NCBI RefSeq assembly: GCF_016820515.1
Contig: NZ_JADHDV010000001.1
Coordinates: forward strand, 124,001 to 188,000
Length of the DNA: 64,000 bases
Source: Pseudoxanthomonas beigongshangi
GTDB taxonomy: Bacteria > Pseudomonadota > Gammaproteobacteria > Xanthomonadales > Xanthomonadaceae
Reading direction: 5' to 3'
Below, piece by piece: positions 11,352-20,106 of the stretch (its first letter is position 1; the number at the start of each line of letters is the position of its first letter). A program made the position numbers and the translations under genes. The notes under the pieces are model-generated. The model worked only from the letters and a program-made list of their open reading frames with translations, made no database searches and was not told the origin of the DNA.

Positions 11352-11447
11352 ATGCTTCGTCTCGCCACCGCCGCCGCGAACAATTCGAACCGCCGCAACA
11401 ATGCGCGTGCGAATAATCGTGCGTGGACGCTGCGGGTCTGCGACTAG
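11352..11447 (+). CDS. Asparagine-rich leader peptide of asnB (31 residues)
   Basis: A 31-codon ORF with seven Asn residues within thirteen consecutive codons (residues 10-22: NNSNRRNNARANN). Four of the seven use AAT, which is unusual for this GC-rich genome. It ends with TAG at 11445, 30 nt before an intrinsic terminator and 110 nt before asnB. Clustered codons for the product amino acid, tight spacing and overlap with competing RNA stems match the leader peptides of his, leu, thr and trp attenuators. The role is inferred: ribosomes stalling for charged Asn-tRNA would let asnB be transcribed. The ATG has no Shine-Dalgarno and may be leaderless. Confidence 0.85.
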   Translation: MLRLATAAANNSNRRNNARANNRAWTLRVCD

Positions 11448-11505
11448 GCATAGAAGTACCAGCCGGACACAGAAAACCCGCATCGCGAGATGCGGGTTTT
11501 TTTTT
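11393..11505 (+). promoter_or_regulatory. Asparagine attenuator (alternative stems 1:2, 2:3, 3:4)
   Basis: Three competing pairings can be read. Stem 1:2 pairs CCGCA (11393-11397) with TGCGG (11431-11435), with an inner GCGT:ACGC (11405-11408 with 11427-11430), inside the Asn-codon region. Stem 2:3 pairs TGCGGGT (11431-11437) with ACCCGCA (11476-11482) as an antiterminator. Stem 3:4 is the terminator. A ribosome stalled on the Asn codons masks segment 1 and frees segment 2 for segment 3. A ribosome at the stop codon masks segment 2 and lets the terminator form. Pairings are seen; the mechanism is inferred from classical attenuators. Confidence 0.82.
11473..11505 (+). terminator. Attenuator terminator in the asnB leader
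   Basis: An 8-bp stem CCCGCATC / GATGCGGG with a GCGA loop is flanked by AAAA and followed by nine T (11497-11505). It lies between the leader peptide and asnB, with no gene ending just before it, which argues for regulation rather than simple 3' end formation. Confidence 0.92.
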
Positions 11506-11556
11506 CGCCCTTCGCCAGCCCTTCCTCTCCCAACCCCATTTCCCAGGAGTTTCCCC

Positions 11557-13230
11557 ATGTGTTCCATCTTCGGCATTTTCGGCCTGCAGGCCGGTGACGA
11601 CGCCACCGTCCTGCGCCGGCAGGCGCTGGAACTTTCCCAGCGGCAGCGCCATCGCGGCCCGGACTGGAGCGGCGTGCATCTGGACGACGGCGCCATCCTC
11701 GTCCACGAGCGCCTGGCGATCGTCGATCCCGCCGGCGGTTCGCAGCCGCTGCGCTCGGCCGACGGCGGCCTGGTGCTGGCGGTGAACGGCGAGATCTACA
11801 ACCACCGCGAGCTGAAGAAGGAACTGCGCCAGCCCTACGCGTTCCAGACCGGTTCGGACTGCGAAGTGATCAACGCGCTGTACCGCGAAGACACCCCGGA
11901 GTCGTTCCTCAACCGCCTCAACGGCATCTTCGCGTTCGCGCTGTGGGACGTGGCCGCGCGCCGTTTCCTGATCGCACGCGACCCGATCGGCGTGTGCCCG
12001 TTGTACTGGGGACACGATCGCGAAGGCCGCCTGTGCGTGGCCTCGGAGATGAAGGCACTGGCGGATCTGTGCGCGGACGTCGCGCAGTTCCCGCCGGGGC
12101 ATTACTACGACAGCGCCAGCGGCGAACTGAAGCCGTACTACGGCAAGGCCTGGCGCAGCTACGACGCAGTGCAGGGCGTGGAAGTCACCCGCGAGGAGCT
12201 GCGCGAGGCGTTCGAGCGCGCCGTGCATCGCCAGCTGATGACCGACGTGCCGTACGGCGTGCTGTTGTCCGGCGGCCTGGATTCCTCGCTGGTCGCGGCG
12301 GTGGCCGCGCGTTTCGCGCGGCGCCGGGTGGAGGACGATGACACTTCCGAAGCCTGGTGGCCGCGTCTGCATTCCTTCGCGATCGGCTTGAAGGGTTCCC
12401 CGGATCTGGCCGCCGCGGAGGTTGCCGCGCAGGCGCTGGGCACCGTCCACCACGGATTCGAGTACACCTTCGAGGAAGGCCTGGACGCGCTGCCTGAAGT
12501 GATCCGCCACATCGAGACCTACGACGTCACCACCATCCGCGCTTCCACCCCGATGTTCCTGCTCGCGCGCCGGATCAAGGCGATGGGCGTGAAGATGGTG
12601 CTGTCGGGCGAGGGCTCGGACGAAATCTTCGGCGGCTACCTGTACTTCCACAAGGCGCCGAACGCACGCGAGTTCCATGAGGAGCTGGTGCGCAAGCTGG
12701 ATGCGCTCTACAACTACGACTGCCTGCGCGCCAACAAGTCGATGATGGCCTGGGGCGTGGAGCCGCGCGTGCCGTTCCTCGACGTCGAATTCCTCGACGT
12801 GGCGATGCGGATGGACGCGCAGTACAAGATGGCCGGAAAGGGCCGGATCGAGAAGGCGGTGTTGCGCGAGGCGTTCGAGGGTTACCTGCCGGATTCGATC
12901 CTGTGGCGGCAGAAGGAGCAGTTCAGCGATGGCGTCGGCTACGGCTGGATCGATGGCCTGAAGGCGCATGCCGAGGCCCAGGTCAGCGACCGCGAACTGG
13001 CGGCGGCGGACAAGCGCTTCCCGATCAACCCGCCCCGGACCAAGGAAGCCTATTACTACCGTAGCCTGTTCGAGCGCTTCTACCCCGGCCAGGCCTGCGC
13101 CGAGACGGTGCCGGGCGGCAAGTCGATTGCGTGCTCCTCGCCGGCGGCGATTGCCTGGGACGCCAGTTTCGCGGCGGCCGCCGATCCGTCCGGCCGGGCG
13201 GTGGCGGGGGTGCACAACGCGGCCCTGTGA
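11557..13230 (+). CDS. asnB: Asparagine synthase (glutamine-hydrolysing), AsnB
   Basis: AsnB makes asparagine from aspartate, ATP and glutamine. The 557 residues are close to E. coli AsnB. The N-terminal Ntn glutaminase domain begins MCSIFGIFG with Cys2 as nucleophile and has RHRGPDWSG, RLAIVDP and VNGEIYNH. The synthetase domain (from about 210) has the ATP-pyrophosphatase loop LLSGGLDSSL (about 237-246) and SGEGSDEIFGGY. The ATG at 11557 is fixed by the catalytic Cys2 and by CAGGAG upstream. The leader attenuator strongly suggests control by Asn-tRNA charging. A GC-rich inverted repeat overlaps the stop (13219-13237). Confidence 0.97.
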   Translation: MCSIFGIFGLQAGDDATVLRRQALELSQRQRHRGPDWSGVHLDDGAILVHERLAIVDPAGGSQPLRSADGGLVLAVNGEIYNHRELKKELRQPYAFQTGSDCEVINALYREDTPESFLNRLNGIFAFALWDVAARRFLIARDPIGVCPLYWGHDREGRLCVASEMKALADLCADVAQFPPGHYYDSASGELKPYYGKAWRSYDAVQGVEVTREELREAFERAVHRQLMTDVPYGVLLSGGLDSSLVAAVAARFARRRVEDDDTSEAWWPRLHSFAIGLKGSPDLAAAEVAAQALGTVHHGFEYTFEEGLDALPEVIRHIETYDVTTIRASTPMFLLARRIKAMGVKMVLSGEGSDEIFGGYLYFHKAPNAREFHEELVRKLDALYNYDCLRANKSMMAWGVEPRVPFLDVEFLDVAMRMDAQYKMAGKGRIEKAVLREAFEGYLPDSILWRQKEQFSDGVGYGWIDGLKAHAEAQVSDRELAAADKRFPINPPRTKEAYYYRSLFERFYPGQACAETVPGGKSIACSSPAAIAWDASFAAAADPSGRAVAGVHNAAL

Positions 13231-13326
13231 GGGCCGCGAAAGCGGCTGCGAGTGCGACTGATTCCGATTAGAACACCGGCGCCCGGCTTCGGGCATCATG
13301 CGCGGCAGTTGCAAGGAGTTGAACCC

Positions 13327-13812
13327 ATGAAAGGCCATCCCGAAGTTGTCGATTACCTCAAGCAGTTGCTGCGTGGCGAGCTGTCTGCGCGTGACCAGTA
13401 CTTCATCCATTCCCGTCGTTACGAGGACATGGGACTGATCGCGCTCTACGAACGCATCGACCACGAGATGCAGGAGGAGACCGAGCATGCCGACGCGTTG
13501 CTGCGGCGGATCCTGTTCCTGGAGGGCGATCCGGACATGAGCCCGACGCCGTTCACTTCAGGGCGCACGGTCGAGGAAATGCTGCAGCGGGATCTGGAAG
13601 TGGAGTACGAGGTCCGCGCCAATCTCGCCAAGGGCGTGGCGCTGTGCGAACGGCACGGCGACTTCGTCAGCCGCGAGATCCTGCAGACCCAGCTGAAGGA
13701 TACCGAGGAGGATCACGCGCACTGGCTGGAACAGCAGTTGGGCCTGATCAAGCGCATCGGACTGGAAAACTACCTGACCGCGCGACTCGCGCAGAAATCC
13801 TCGGCCGAGTGA
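13327..13812 (+). CDS. bfr: Bacterioferritin-type ferritin lacking the heme-ligand Met52
   Basis: A 161-residue four-helix ferritin closely resembling bacterioferritin ([15 protein letters not shown] at the N terminus, [22 protein letters not shown]). It oxidises and stores iron in a 24-mer cage. Ferroxidase ligands are present: E18, E51, H54, E93, and the late Glu and His in DTEEDHAHW. The residue equivalent to E. coli heme-binding Met52 is Thr52 (EETEHAD), so interfacial heme binding by this subunit is doubtful; such heme-less subunits exist in other proteobacteria, sometimes mixed with heme-binding ones. The ATG at 13327 has AAGGAG about 8 nt upstream. The gene ends at a strong terminator. 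Confidence 0.93.
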   Translation: MKGHPEVVDYLKQLLRGELSARDQYFIHSRRYEDMGLIALYERIDHEMQEETEHADALLRRILFLEGDPDMSPTPFTSGRTVEEMLQRDLEVEYEVRANLAKGVALCERHGDFVSREILQTQLKDTEEDHAHWLEQQLGLIKRIGLENYLTARLAQKSSAE

Positions 13813-13832
13813 CTTCGCTGGAAGATGAAGCT

Positions 13833-13862
13833 CCCCGGCGGCGACGCCGGGGTGTTTTTTTT
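13833..13862 (+). terminator. Intrinsic terminator of the bacterioferritin gene
   Basis: The stem CCCCGGC / GCCGGGG is followed by TG and eight T. The T-tract abuts the stop of the convergent tpm gene. Confidence 0.92.
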
Positions 13863-14521
13863 CAGGCGCGCTTTCGCAGCCGGTAGAGCGCCGTGTGCAG
13901 GGCGGTGACGCCCTCGGCGCGGAAGCTGGCCTCGCTGGCGAGGATGTCGCGGCGCTCCAGCCGCTCGATGTCCCAGCGATTCGCGAACAGGCGCTGGACT
14001 TCGGCTTCGTCGACCGAGAACGGCGGGCCGTTCTTTTCCGGTTGCGGATATTCCAGCGTGATCAGCAGGCCGCAGCAGCCCGCGGGCAGCCGGCCGTAGA
14101 CCTCGTTGGCGTAGCGTGCGCGCAGTTCCGGCGGCAGCGCGATCAACGCGGCGCGATCGTAGACGGCCTCGCATGTCGCCAGGGTGGCGGCGTCCAGCGC
14201 GAACACGTCGCCGAGCATCAGCTCGATGCCATCGACCGCGTGCAGGCGACCGGCCGGCGTGTCGGTGACCCGCGGACGCAGGTCGTTTTCCTCGAAGAAC
14301 TGCCGCACGGCGAGCGGCGACAGTTCGGCGCCCAGCACCGGATGGCCCTGCGCGGCCAGCCAGATCATGTCCAGCGTCTTTCCCGCCAGCGGCACGAACA
14401 CCCGCCCGCCGGCGGGCACCGCCAGCGCCGGCCAGTGCTGGACCAGCAGCGGCATCACCTCTTCCCGATGGAAGCCGATGCGGCCCTCGCGCCAGCGTTC
14501 CAGCCAGAACTCCGGCTGCAT
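13862..14521 (-). CDS. tpm: Thiopurine S-methyltransferase
   Basis: A SAM-dependent methyltransferase of the TPMT family, 219 residues. It begins [18 protein letters not shown], the typical bacterial TPMT start, followed by GGRVFVPLAGKTLDM (SAM loop) and VYDRAALIALPPELR. In bacteria these enzymes methylate thiopurines and some selenium or tellurium compounds; the native substrate is uncertain. The ATG at 14521 overlaps the parC stop as TGATG, so the two are probably coupled. A GTG one codon earlier is an alternative start. Confidence 0.93.
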   Translation of the reverse strand: MQPEFWLERWREGRIGFHREEVMPLLVQHWPALAVPAGGRVFVPLAGKTLDMIWLAAQGHPVLGAELSPLAVRQFFEENDLRPRVTDTPAGRLHAVDGIELMLGDVFALDAATLATCEAVYDRAALIALPPELRARYANEVYGRLPAGCCGLLITLEYPQPEKNGPPFSVDEAEVQRLFANRWDIERLERRDILASEASFRAEGVTALHTALYRLRKRA

Positions 14522-16764
14522 CACTCCACCCCGAGCCCGTCGACCTTCTGCCAGCCGCGCGGCAGCAGGCCGCCACGGGTCGCGCGCGCGCCGAGGTAGG
14601 CGTCCAGATCCTTGAACGACAGCGACATCGTGCGCTGTCCGCTGCGTACCTGCAGGGTGTTGCCCGGAGACACGGCGGCGATCGCGACCACCCGTTCGGT
14701 GCCGAGCTTGGCCTTGGGGATGTCGATGATCTTGTTGCCCTTGCCCTTGTCCAGTTCCGGCAGCTCGCTGATCGGGAACGCCAGCAGGTGGCCGGCGGTG
14801 GTCACCGCGACGATGCGGTCGGTGTCCGGATTGGCGATCGGGGCCGGTTGCAGCACGCGCGCGCCGGTGGTCAGGTTGAACATCGCCTTGCCGGCCTTCT
14901 GGCGGCCGGTCAGGTTCTCGAAGCGGGTGACGAAGCCGTAGCCATGCGAGGACGCCAGCACCAGCCGGGTGTCGTTGTCGCCACTGGCCAGGGCCTGGAA
15001 CGAGGCGCCTGCGGCCGGCGAGAATCGGCCCGTCAGTGGTTCACCGTTGCCGCGCGCGGAAGGCAGGGTGTGCACGGCGGTGGAGTAGCTGCGGCCTTCC
15101 GAATCCAGGAACGCCACCTGCTGGGTGCTGCGCGAACGCACCGCCGCCAGCAGGCTGTCGCCTTCGCGGTAGGACAGTCCGGCGGCGTCGACTTCATGGC
15201 CCTTGGCCGCGCGGATCCAGCCCTTCTCCGACAGCACCACGGTCATCGGCTCGGCGGCCACCAGATCGGTTTCGTCCAGCGCCTGCGCGGCATCGCGCTG
15301 CACCAGCGGCGAGCGACGGGCGTCGCCGAACTTCTTGGCGTCGGCGGTCAGCTCGTCCTTGATCAGCTTCTTGAGCTTGGCCTTGGATTCCAGGATGGAC
15401 TGCAGCTTTTCGCGTTCGGCGGCCAGTTCGTCCTGCTCGCCGCGGATTTTCATTTCCTCCAGCCGCGCCAGCTGGCGCAGCTTGGTGTCGAGGATGTAGT
15501 CGGCCTGATCCTCGGTCAGCTTGAACCGCGCAATCAGCGCGGGCTTGGGCTCATCCTCGGTGCGGATGATGCGGATGACCTCGTCCAGGTTGAGGAACGC
15601 GATCAACAAGCCTTCCAACAGGTGCAGGCGGCGATCGACCTTCTCCAGCCGGTGCTTGAGCCGGCGGGTGACGGTTTCGTAGCGGAAGCTGAGCCATTCG
15701 GTCAGCAGCATCTTCAGGTTCTTGACCTGCGGACGCCCGTCCAGGCCGATGATGTTGAGGTTGACCCGGTAGCTCTTTTCCAGGTCGGTGGTGGCGAACA
15801 GATGGCCCATCAACTGTTCGACGTCGACCCGGTTGGAACGCGGAATCAGCACCACCCGCACCGGGTTGGCGTGATCGGATTCGTCGCGGATGTCCTCCAG
15901 CCAGGGCAGCTTCTTGGCGCGCATCTGGGTGGCGATCTGTTCGATCACCTTCGAGGGCGAGACCTGGTAGGGCAGGGCGTTGATGACCAGGTTGCCGTTT
16001 TCCCTGGCGTAGGTGGCGCGGGCGCGCACGCTGCCGTTGCCGGTTTCATACATCGCCCGGAGATCCGACAGCGGCGTGATGATCTCCGCGGTGGTGGGAT
16101 AGTCCGGGCCATGCACGTGTTCGCACAGGTCGGCGACAGTGGCGTCCGGATCATCGATCAGGCGGATGCACGCGCTGACGATCTCGTTGAGGTTGTGCGG
16201 CGGCACGTCGGTGGCCATGCCCACGGCGATGCCGGTGGTGCCGTTGAGCAGCAGGTGCGGCAAGCGCGCCGGCATCCAGGTCGGCTCTTCCAGGGTGCCG
16301 TCGAAGTTGGGCGTCCAGTCCACCGTGCCCTGGCCAAGCTCGCCCAGCAGCACTTCGGCGATCGGGGTCAGCTTGGCCTCGGTGTAGCGCATGGCCGCGA
16401 ACGACTTGGGATCGTCGGGCGAACCGAAGTTGCCCTGGCCCTCGATCAGCGGATAGCGGTACGAGAACGGCTGCGCCATCAGCACCATCGCCTCGTAGCA
16501 GGCGCTGTCGCCGTGCGGGTGGTACTTGCCAATGACATCGCCGACGGTGCGCGCGGACTTCTTCGGCTTGGAGGCGGCGCTGAGCCCCTGTTCACTCATC
16601 GAATAGATGATCCGGCGCTGCACCGGCTTGAGGCCATCGCCGATGAAGGGCAGGGCGCGGTCCAGCACCACGTACATCGAGTAGTCCAGGTAGGCGCGTT
16701 CGGCGTACTCGCGCAGGGGGATCTGTTCGAAGCCGTGGAAGGAGGTGCGGATGGTGTCGCTCAT
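14521..16764 (-). CDS. parC: DNA topoisomerase IV subunit A
   Basis: ParC, the DNA-cleaving subunit of topoisomerase IV that decatenates sister chromosomes. The 747 residues match the family. The quinolone-region motif [12 protein letters not shown] carries Ser and Glu at the positions equivalent to E. coli S80 and E84 (wild type). The catalytic Tyr is in [11 protein letters not shown] coiled segment (about 420-480) precedes the C-terminal beta-pinwheel. A TAGAAT box upstream at about 16800-16805 could be its -10. tpm follows with overlapping codons. Confidence 0.97.
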   Translation of the reverse strand: MSDTIRTSFHGFEQIPLREYAERAYLDYSMYVVLDRALPFIGDGLKPVQRRIIYSMSEQGLSAASKPKKSARTVGDVIGKYHPHGDSACYEAMVLMAQPFSYRYPLIEGQGNFGSPDDPKSFAAMRYTEAKLTPIAEVLLGELGQGTVDWTPNFDGTLEEPTWMPARLPHLLLNGTTGIAVGMATDVPPHNLNEIVSACIRLIDDPDATVADLCEHVHGPDYPTTAEIITPLSDLRAMYETGNGSVRARATYARENGNLVINALPYQVSPSKVIEQIATQMRAKKLPWLEDIRDESDHANPVRVVLIPRSNRVDVEQLMGHLFATTDLEKSYRVNLNIIGLDGRPQVKNLKMLLTEWLSFRYETVTRRLKHRLEKVDRRLHLLEGLLIAFLNLDEVIRIIRTEDEPKPALIARFKLTEDQADYILDTKLRQLARLEEMKIRGEQDELAAEREKLQSILESKAKLKKLIKDELTADAKKFGDARRSPLVQRDAAQALDETDLVAAEPMTVVLSEKGWIRAAKGHEVDAAGLSYREGDSLLAAVRSRSTQQVAFLDSEGRSYSTAVHTLPSARGNGEPLTGRFSPAAGASFQALASGDNDTRLVLASSHGYGFVTRFENLTGRQKAGKAMFNLTTGARVLQPAPIANPDTDRIVAVTTAGHLLAFPISELPELDKGKGNKIIDIPKAKLGTERVVAIAAVSPGNTLQVRSGQRTMSLSFKDLDAYLGARATRGGLLPRGWQKVDGLGVE

Positions 16765-16831
16765 CGGTTGCGTCGGTCTGCGGGTTGTTCCAATCGGGCA
16801 ATTCTACCGGTCAACGGCCTGATCCATGCCC

Positions 16832-16859
16832 AAAAGAAAAGGCCCCGCGATGCGGGGCC
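16832..16859 (-). terminator. Intrinsic terminator of the secreted small-protein gene
   Basis: A perfect 8-bp stem (GGCCCCGC / GCGGGGCC) is followed on the minus strand by a run of TTTTCTTTT. It isolates the upstream gene from parC. Confidence 0.9.
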
Positions 16860-16881
16860 TTCCTGGCGAAGCGAGTGGAAC

Positions 16882-17259
16882 TCAATTGCCGGCGGACGGT
16901 GCCGGTGACGGCGCGGGATCCGCCCCGGTCGCGGCGTCGCCGGCCTTCGGGGTCGGCGGCCGCGCGGTACCGCCCGGACGCAGGGTGACCGTGGCATTGA
17001 GGACGTTCTCCTCGCCACGGACAATCTTCACCTCATAGGTGCCCAACGGGAGCGAGCGAAACCGGTACTTGCCGTCTTCATCGGCCATGGTCTCGCGCTT
17101 GAGGCCGGTGCCGGTATTGGCGACGTACACCTTGTCGCCGGGCGACGCGTCGCCGTTGATGTTGCCGTCGGCGCGCTGCGCAAACGCCGTGAATGCCACC
17201 AGCAGGAGTGCCGTCGCCGCAGCGAACAGTCCCGCCTTCTTGCCGAATGCCTTGATCAT
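16882..17259 (-). CDS. Small secreted protein with carboxypeptidase-regulatory-like fold
   Basis: A 125-residue protein with a signal peptide (MIKAFGKKAGLFAAATALLL, cleaved after AFAQ) and one predicted beta-sandwich of the carboxypeptidase-regulatory/CNA-B type (NINGDASPGDKVYVANTG, then DGKYRFRSLPLGTYEV). The tail is Pro/Ala/Gly-rich (about 95-125) and probably disordered. Similar domains form the N-terminal repeat of Oar-like TonB-dependent receptors, but here the domain stands alone. The ATG at 17259 has GGGAGAAGG upstream. Function unknown; a periplasmic or outer-membrane-associated role is a guess. Confidence 0.8.
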   Translation of the reverse strand: MIKAFGKKAGLFAAATALLLVAFTAFAQRADGNINGDASPGDKVYVANTGTGLKRETMADEDGKYRFRSLPLGTYEVKIVRGEENVLNATVTLRPGGTARPPTPKAGDAATGADPAPSPAPSAGN

Positions 17260-17340
17260 GTCCTTCTCTCCCTGAGGAGAGCGCACATTCACGCGCCGCC
17301 CCAGGGCGGGGACAGTGGCGGAAGTCATGGTTACAGATAC

Positions 17341-17361
17341 AAAAAAACCCGCCGGAGCGGG
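17341..17361 (-). terminator. Terminator downstream of tRNA-Leu
   Basis: A short stem CCCGC / GCGGG with a 4-nt loop is followed on the minus strand by seven T, 33 nt past the tRNA CCA end. Confidence 0.75.
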
Positions 17362-17393
17362 GTTTCGTGTCGGCGGATTCCGCCGGTTTGCAG

Positions 17394-17478
<85 letters not shown>

Positions 17479-17562
17479 GAGGTGTGCAGGCCGCGAATTC
17501 TGGAGGTCGCGTCGGACTTTGTCAACGGTTGTTTTTCTCACGGCCGGCATTCAGGCGGGGTG

Positions 17563-17568
17563 TAACAT
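17563..17568 (+). promoter_or_regulatory. Candidate -10 box of rnr (leaderless type)
   Basis: TAACAT is followed by six nt (GGCCGC) and then the rnr ATG, with no Shine-Dalgarno between, so the transcript may start at the ATG. Confidence 0.45.
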
Positions 17569-17574
17569 GGCCGC

Positions 17575-20004
17575 ATGAGCAAAAACACAAGCAGGAAAGG
17601 CGGCAAGGCCGCACCCGGAAAGGGCAGCAGGGGCGGCGCCGGAGCCGCATCGGGTGGTCCGCGCAAGAAGGCCGCGCTCCCACCCTGGATGCCGGATCTG
17701 CCGCCGTCGCGCGGCAAGGCCGCGGCGCCGAAACCGTCCCCCGGGCGTGGCCCGCGGCCCGGCGGACGTGGCTCCTCCTTCACCGATCCCCATGCCGCGC
17801 GCGAAGCCGCGCGCTACGACAACCCCATTCCCAGCCGCGAGGCCATCCTCGGCCTGCTGGAAGCGTCGGACGGCCCGCAGACGGCCGAAGAGATCGCCCC
17901 CCGGCTGGGCCTGACCGCGCCGGACCGTTTCGAGGCGCTGGGCAAGCGCCTGGCGGCCATGCTGCGCGACGGGCAGGTGGTGCAGAACCGCCGCGGCGGC
18001 TATGCGCCGGTGCAGCAGACCGACCTGGTCGCCGGCGTGGTCATCGCCAATCCGGACGGGTTCGGTTTCCTGCGCCCGGATGCCGGCGGCGATGATCTGT
18101 TCCTGCCGCCGTACGAGATGCGCAAGGTGATGCACGGGGATCGCGTGCTGGCCAACGTCACCGGCATCGATCACCGCGGCCGCCGCGAAGGCAGCATCGC
18201 GCGGGTGCTCGAACACCGCCTGACCCGCTTGATCGGGCGCTTCGGTTTCGAAGCCGGCATCGCCTACGTGGCGCCGGATGACAAGCGCGTGCAACGCAAC
18301 GTGCAGATTCCGCCGGACGCGACCCAGGGTGCGCGCGACGGCCAGTTGGTGGTCTGCGAACTGACCCAGCCGCCGGACGCGCGGCGTCCGCCCATCGGCA
18401 GGATTCTGGCGGTGCTTGGCGACAAGCTGACGCCGTCGCTGGTGGTGGAAGCCGCCATCCACGGCCACGACATTCCCCACGAGTTCCCGCCGGAAGTGCT
18501 GGCCGAGGCCACCGCCGTGCCGCTGGTGGTGGAGGAAGGCATGCTGGACGGACGCGTGGATCTGCGCGCCGTGCCGCTGGTCACCATCGATGGCGAGGAC
18601 GCCAAGGATTTCGACGACGCGGTCTACTGCGAGACCAGCCGTACCGGCTTCCGCCTGATCGTCGCCATCGCCGACGTGTCGCATTACGTCCGTCCCGGGA
18701 CGCCGCTGGACGACGAGGCGCAGAAGCGCGCGACCTCGGTGTACTTCCCCGGTTTCGTGGTGCCGATGCTGCCGGAGACCCTGTCCAACGGCATCTGCTC
18801 GCTGAACCCGAAGGTCGATCGCATGTGTTTCGTCTGCGACATGCAGATCGATCACGACGGCCAGGTCACCCGCTCCAAGTTCTACGAAGCGGTGATGAAC
18901 TCGCATGCGCGCCTGACCTATACCCAGGTCTGGAACGCGGTCGGCCTGGACGACGAGGAGGCGAAGCGCCAGGTCGGCGCGCAGTTGCCGCAGGTCGAGC
19001 GCCTGCACCAGCTGTACCAGGTGCTGGCCAAGGCGCGCCAGCAGCGCGGCGCGATCGAGTTCGAATCCTCCGAGGTCCGCTTCGTGCTGGACAACCGCGG
19101 CGAGGTCACCCAGGCGGGCATGCTCCAGCGCAACGACGCGCACAAGCTGATCGAGGAATGCATGATCGCGGCGAACGTGGAGGCGGCGAAGTACCTGCTG
19201 CAGAAACGCGTTCCCGCGCCATACCGCATCCACGAGAAGCCGCCGGAATCCAAGTTCGAGGATCTGCTGGAGTTCCTCAAGGAATTCAAGTTGAGCCTGC
19301 CGGCCTGGGGCAAGGTGCAGCCGCGCGACTACACCAGGCTGCTGAAGAAGATCCGCGACCGTCCGGATGCCGCATTGCTGGAATCGGTGCTGCTGCGCAG
19401 CCAGAGCCTGGCGGTCTACGCGCCGGACAACGTCGGCCACTTCGGCCTGGCGCTGGAGGCGTACGCGCATTTCACCTCGCCGATCCGGCGCTATCCGGAC
19501 TTGCTGGTGCACCGTGCGATCAAGTACGCGCTCAAGGGCGGCAAGCCCGACAAGTACCTGTATCCGCCGCACGAGATGGCCGCGCTGGCGCTGCAATGCT
19601 CCGAGCGCGAGCGCCGTGCCGACGAGGCCGAACGCGAGGTCGACGAGCGCTACCGCGCGGCGTGGATGGAAAAGCACATCGGCGGCCAGTTCGAAGGCGT
19701 CATCAGCGGTGTGACCAGCTTCGGCCTGTTCGTCGAACTGGACGAATCCAAGGTCAACGGCCTGGTCCACGTCACCCAGCTGCCGCACGACTATTACCAC
19801 TTCGATCCCATCCGCAAGACCCTGTCCGGCGAACGCCGCGGCAAGCAGTACCGGCTGGGCGATCGCGTGCGCATCATCGTGCTCAAGGCCAGCCTGGAAG
19901 AGCGCAAGATCGACTTCCGCCTGGTCGAGGACAAGGCGGAGCAGGGCGTGCCGGCGCCCCCGCCGCGCGGCCAGCCGGCGAAGCGCAAGAAGCAGGCGTA
20001 CTGA
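17575..20004 (+). CDS. rnr: Ribonuclease R
   Basis: RNase R, a 3'-5' exoribonuclease that degrades structured RNA. The 809 residues show a basic, Gly/Lys/Pro-rich N-terminal extension (1-80), a helix-turn-helix-like segment (about 85-145), cold-shock domains, the RNB domain with TIDGEDAKDFDDAVY carrying the catalytic Asp cluster (about 340-354), HFTSPIRRYPDLLVHR (about 632-647), an S1 domain (about 700-790) and a basic tail. It is followed by rlmB, as in E. coli. The spacer contains a GGGATT-type inverted repeat. Confidence 0.97.
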   Translation: MSKNTSRKGGKAAPGKGSRGGAGAASGGPRKKAALPPWMPDLPPSRGKAAAPKPSPGRGPRPGGRGSSFTDPHAAREAARYDNPIPSREAILGLLEASDGPQTAEEIAPRLGLTAPDRFEALGKRLAAMLRDGQVVQNRRGGYAPVQQTDLVAGVVIANPDGFGFLRPDAGGDDLFLPPYEMRKVMHGDRVLANVTGIDHRGRREGSIARVLEHRLTRLIGRFGFEAGIAYVAPDDKRVQRNVQIPPDATQGARDGQLVVCELTQPPDARRPPIGRILAVLGDKLTPSLVVEAAIHGHDIPHEFPPEVLAEATAVPLVVEEGMLDGRVDLRAVPLVTIDGEDAKDFDDAVYCETSRTGFRLIVAIADVSHYVRPGTPLDDEAQKRATSVYFPGFVVPMLPETLSNGICSLNPKVDRMCFVCDMQIDHDGQVTRSKFYEAVMNSHARLTYTQVWNAVGLDDEEAKRQVGAQLPQVERLHQLYQVLAKARQQRGAIEFESSEVRFVLDNRGEVTQAGMLQRNDAHKLIEECMIAANVEAAKYLLQKRVPAPYRIHEKPPESKFEDLLEFLKEFKLSLPAWGKVQPRDYTRLLKKIRDRPDAALLESVLLRSQSLAVYAPDNVGHFGLALEAYAHFTSPIRRYPDLLVHRAIKYALKGGKPDKYLYPPHEMAALALQCSERERRADEAEREVDERYRAAWMEKHIGGQFEGVISGVTSFGLFVELDESKVNGLVHVTQLPHDYYHFDPIRKTLSGERRGKQYRLGDRVRIIVLKASLEERKIDFRLVEDKAEQGVPAPPPRGQPAKRKKQAY

Positions 20005-20009
20005 ATAGC

Positions 20010-20103
20010 CGGGATTGGGGATTCGGGATTGGGGATTGGTGGCTTGCCGCGGATCTTCCAGGACGTGTCCCCATCCCGAATCCCTCATCCCGAATCCCCA
20101 ATC
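20010..20103. repeat. GGGATT-family intergenic inverted repeat
   Basis: Strings of GGGATTGGGGATTCGGGATT on the left and their complement (ATCCCGAATCCC type) on the right form an imperfect inverted repeat that fills the rnr-rlmB spacer. The same family recurs at about 643-666, 29128-29232, 36013-36036 and 48277-48398. Confidence 0.8.
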
Positions 20104-20106
20104 AAA

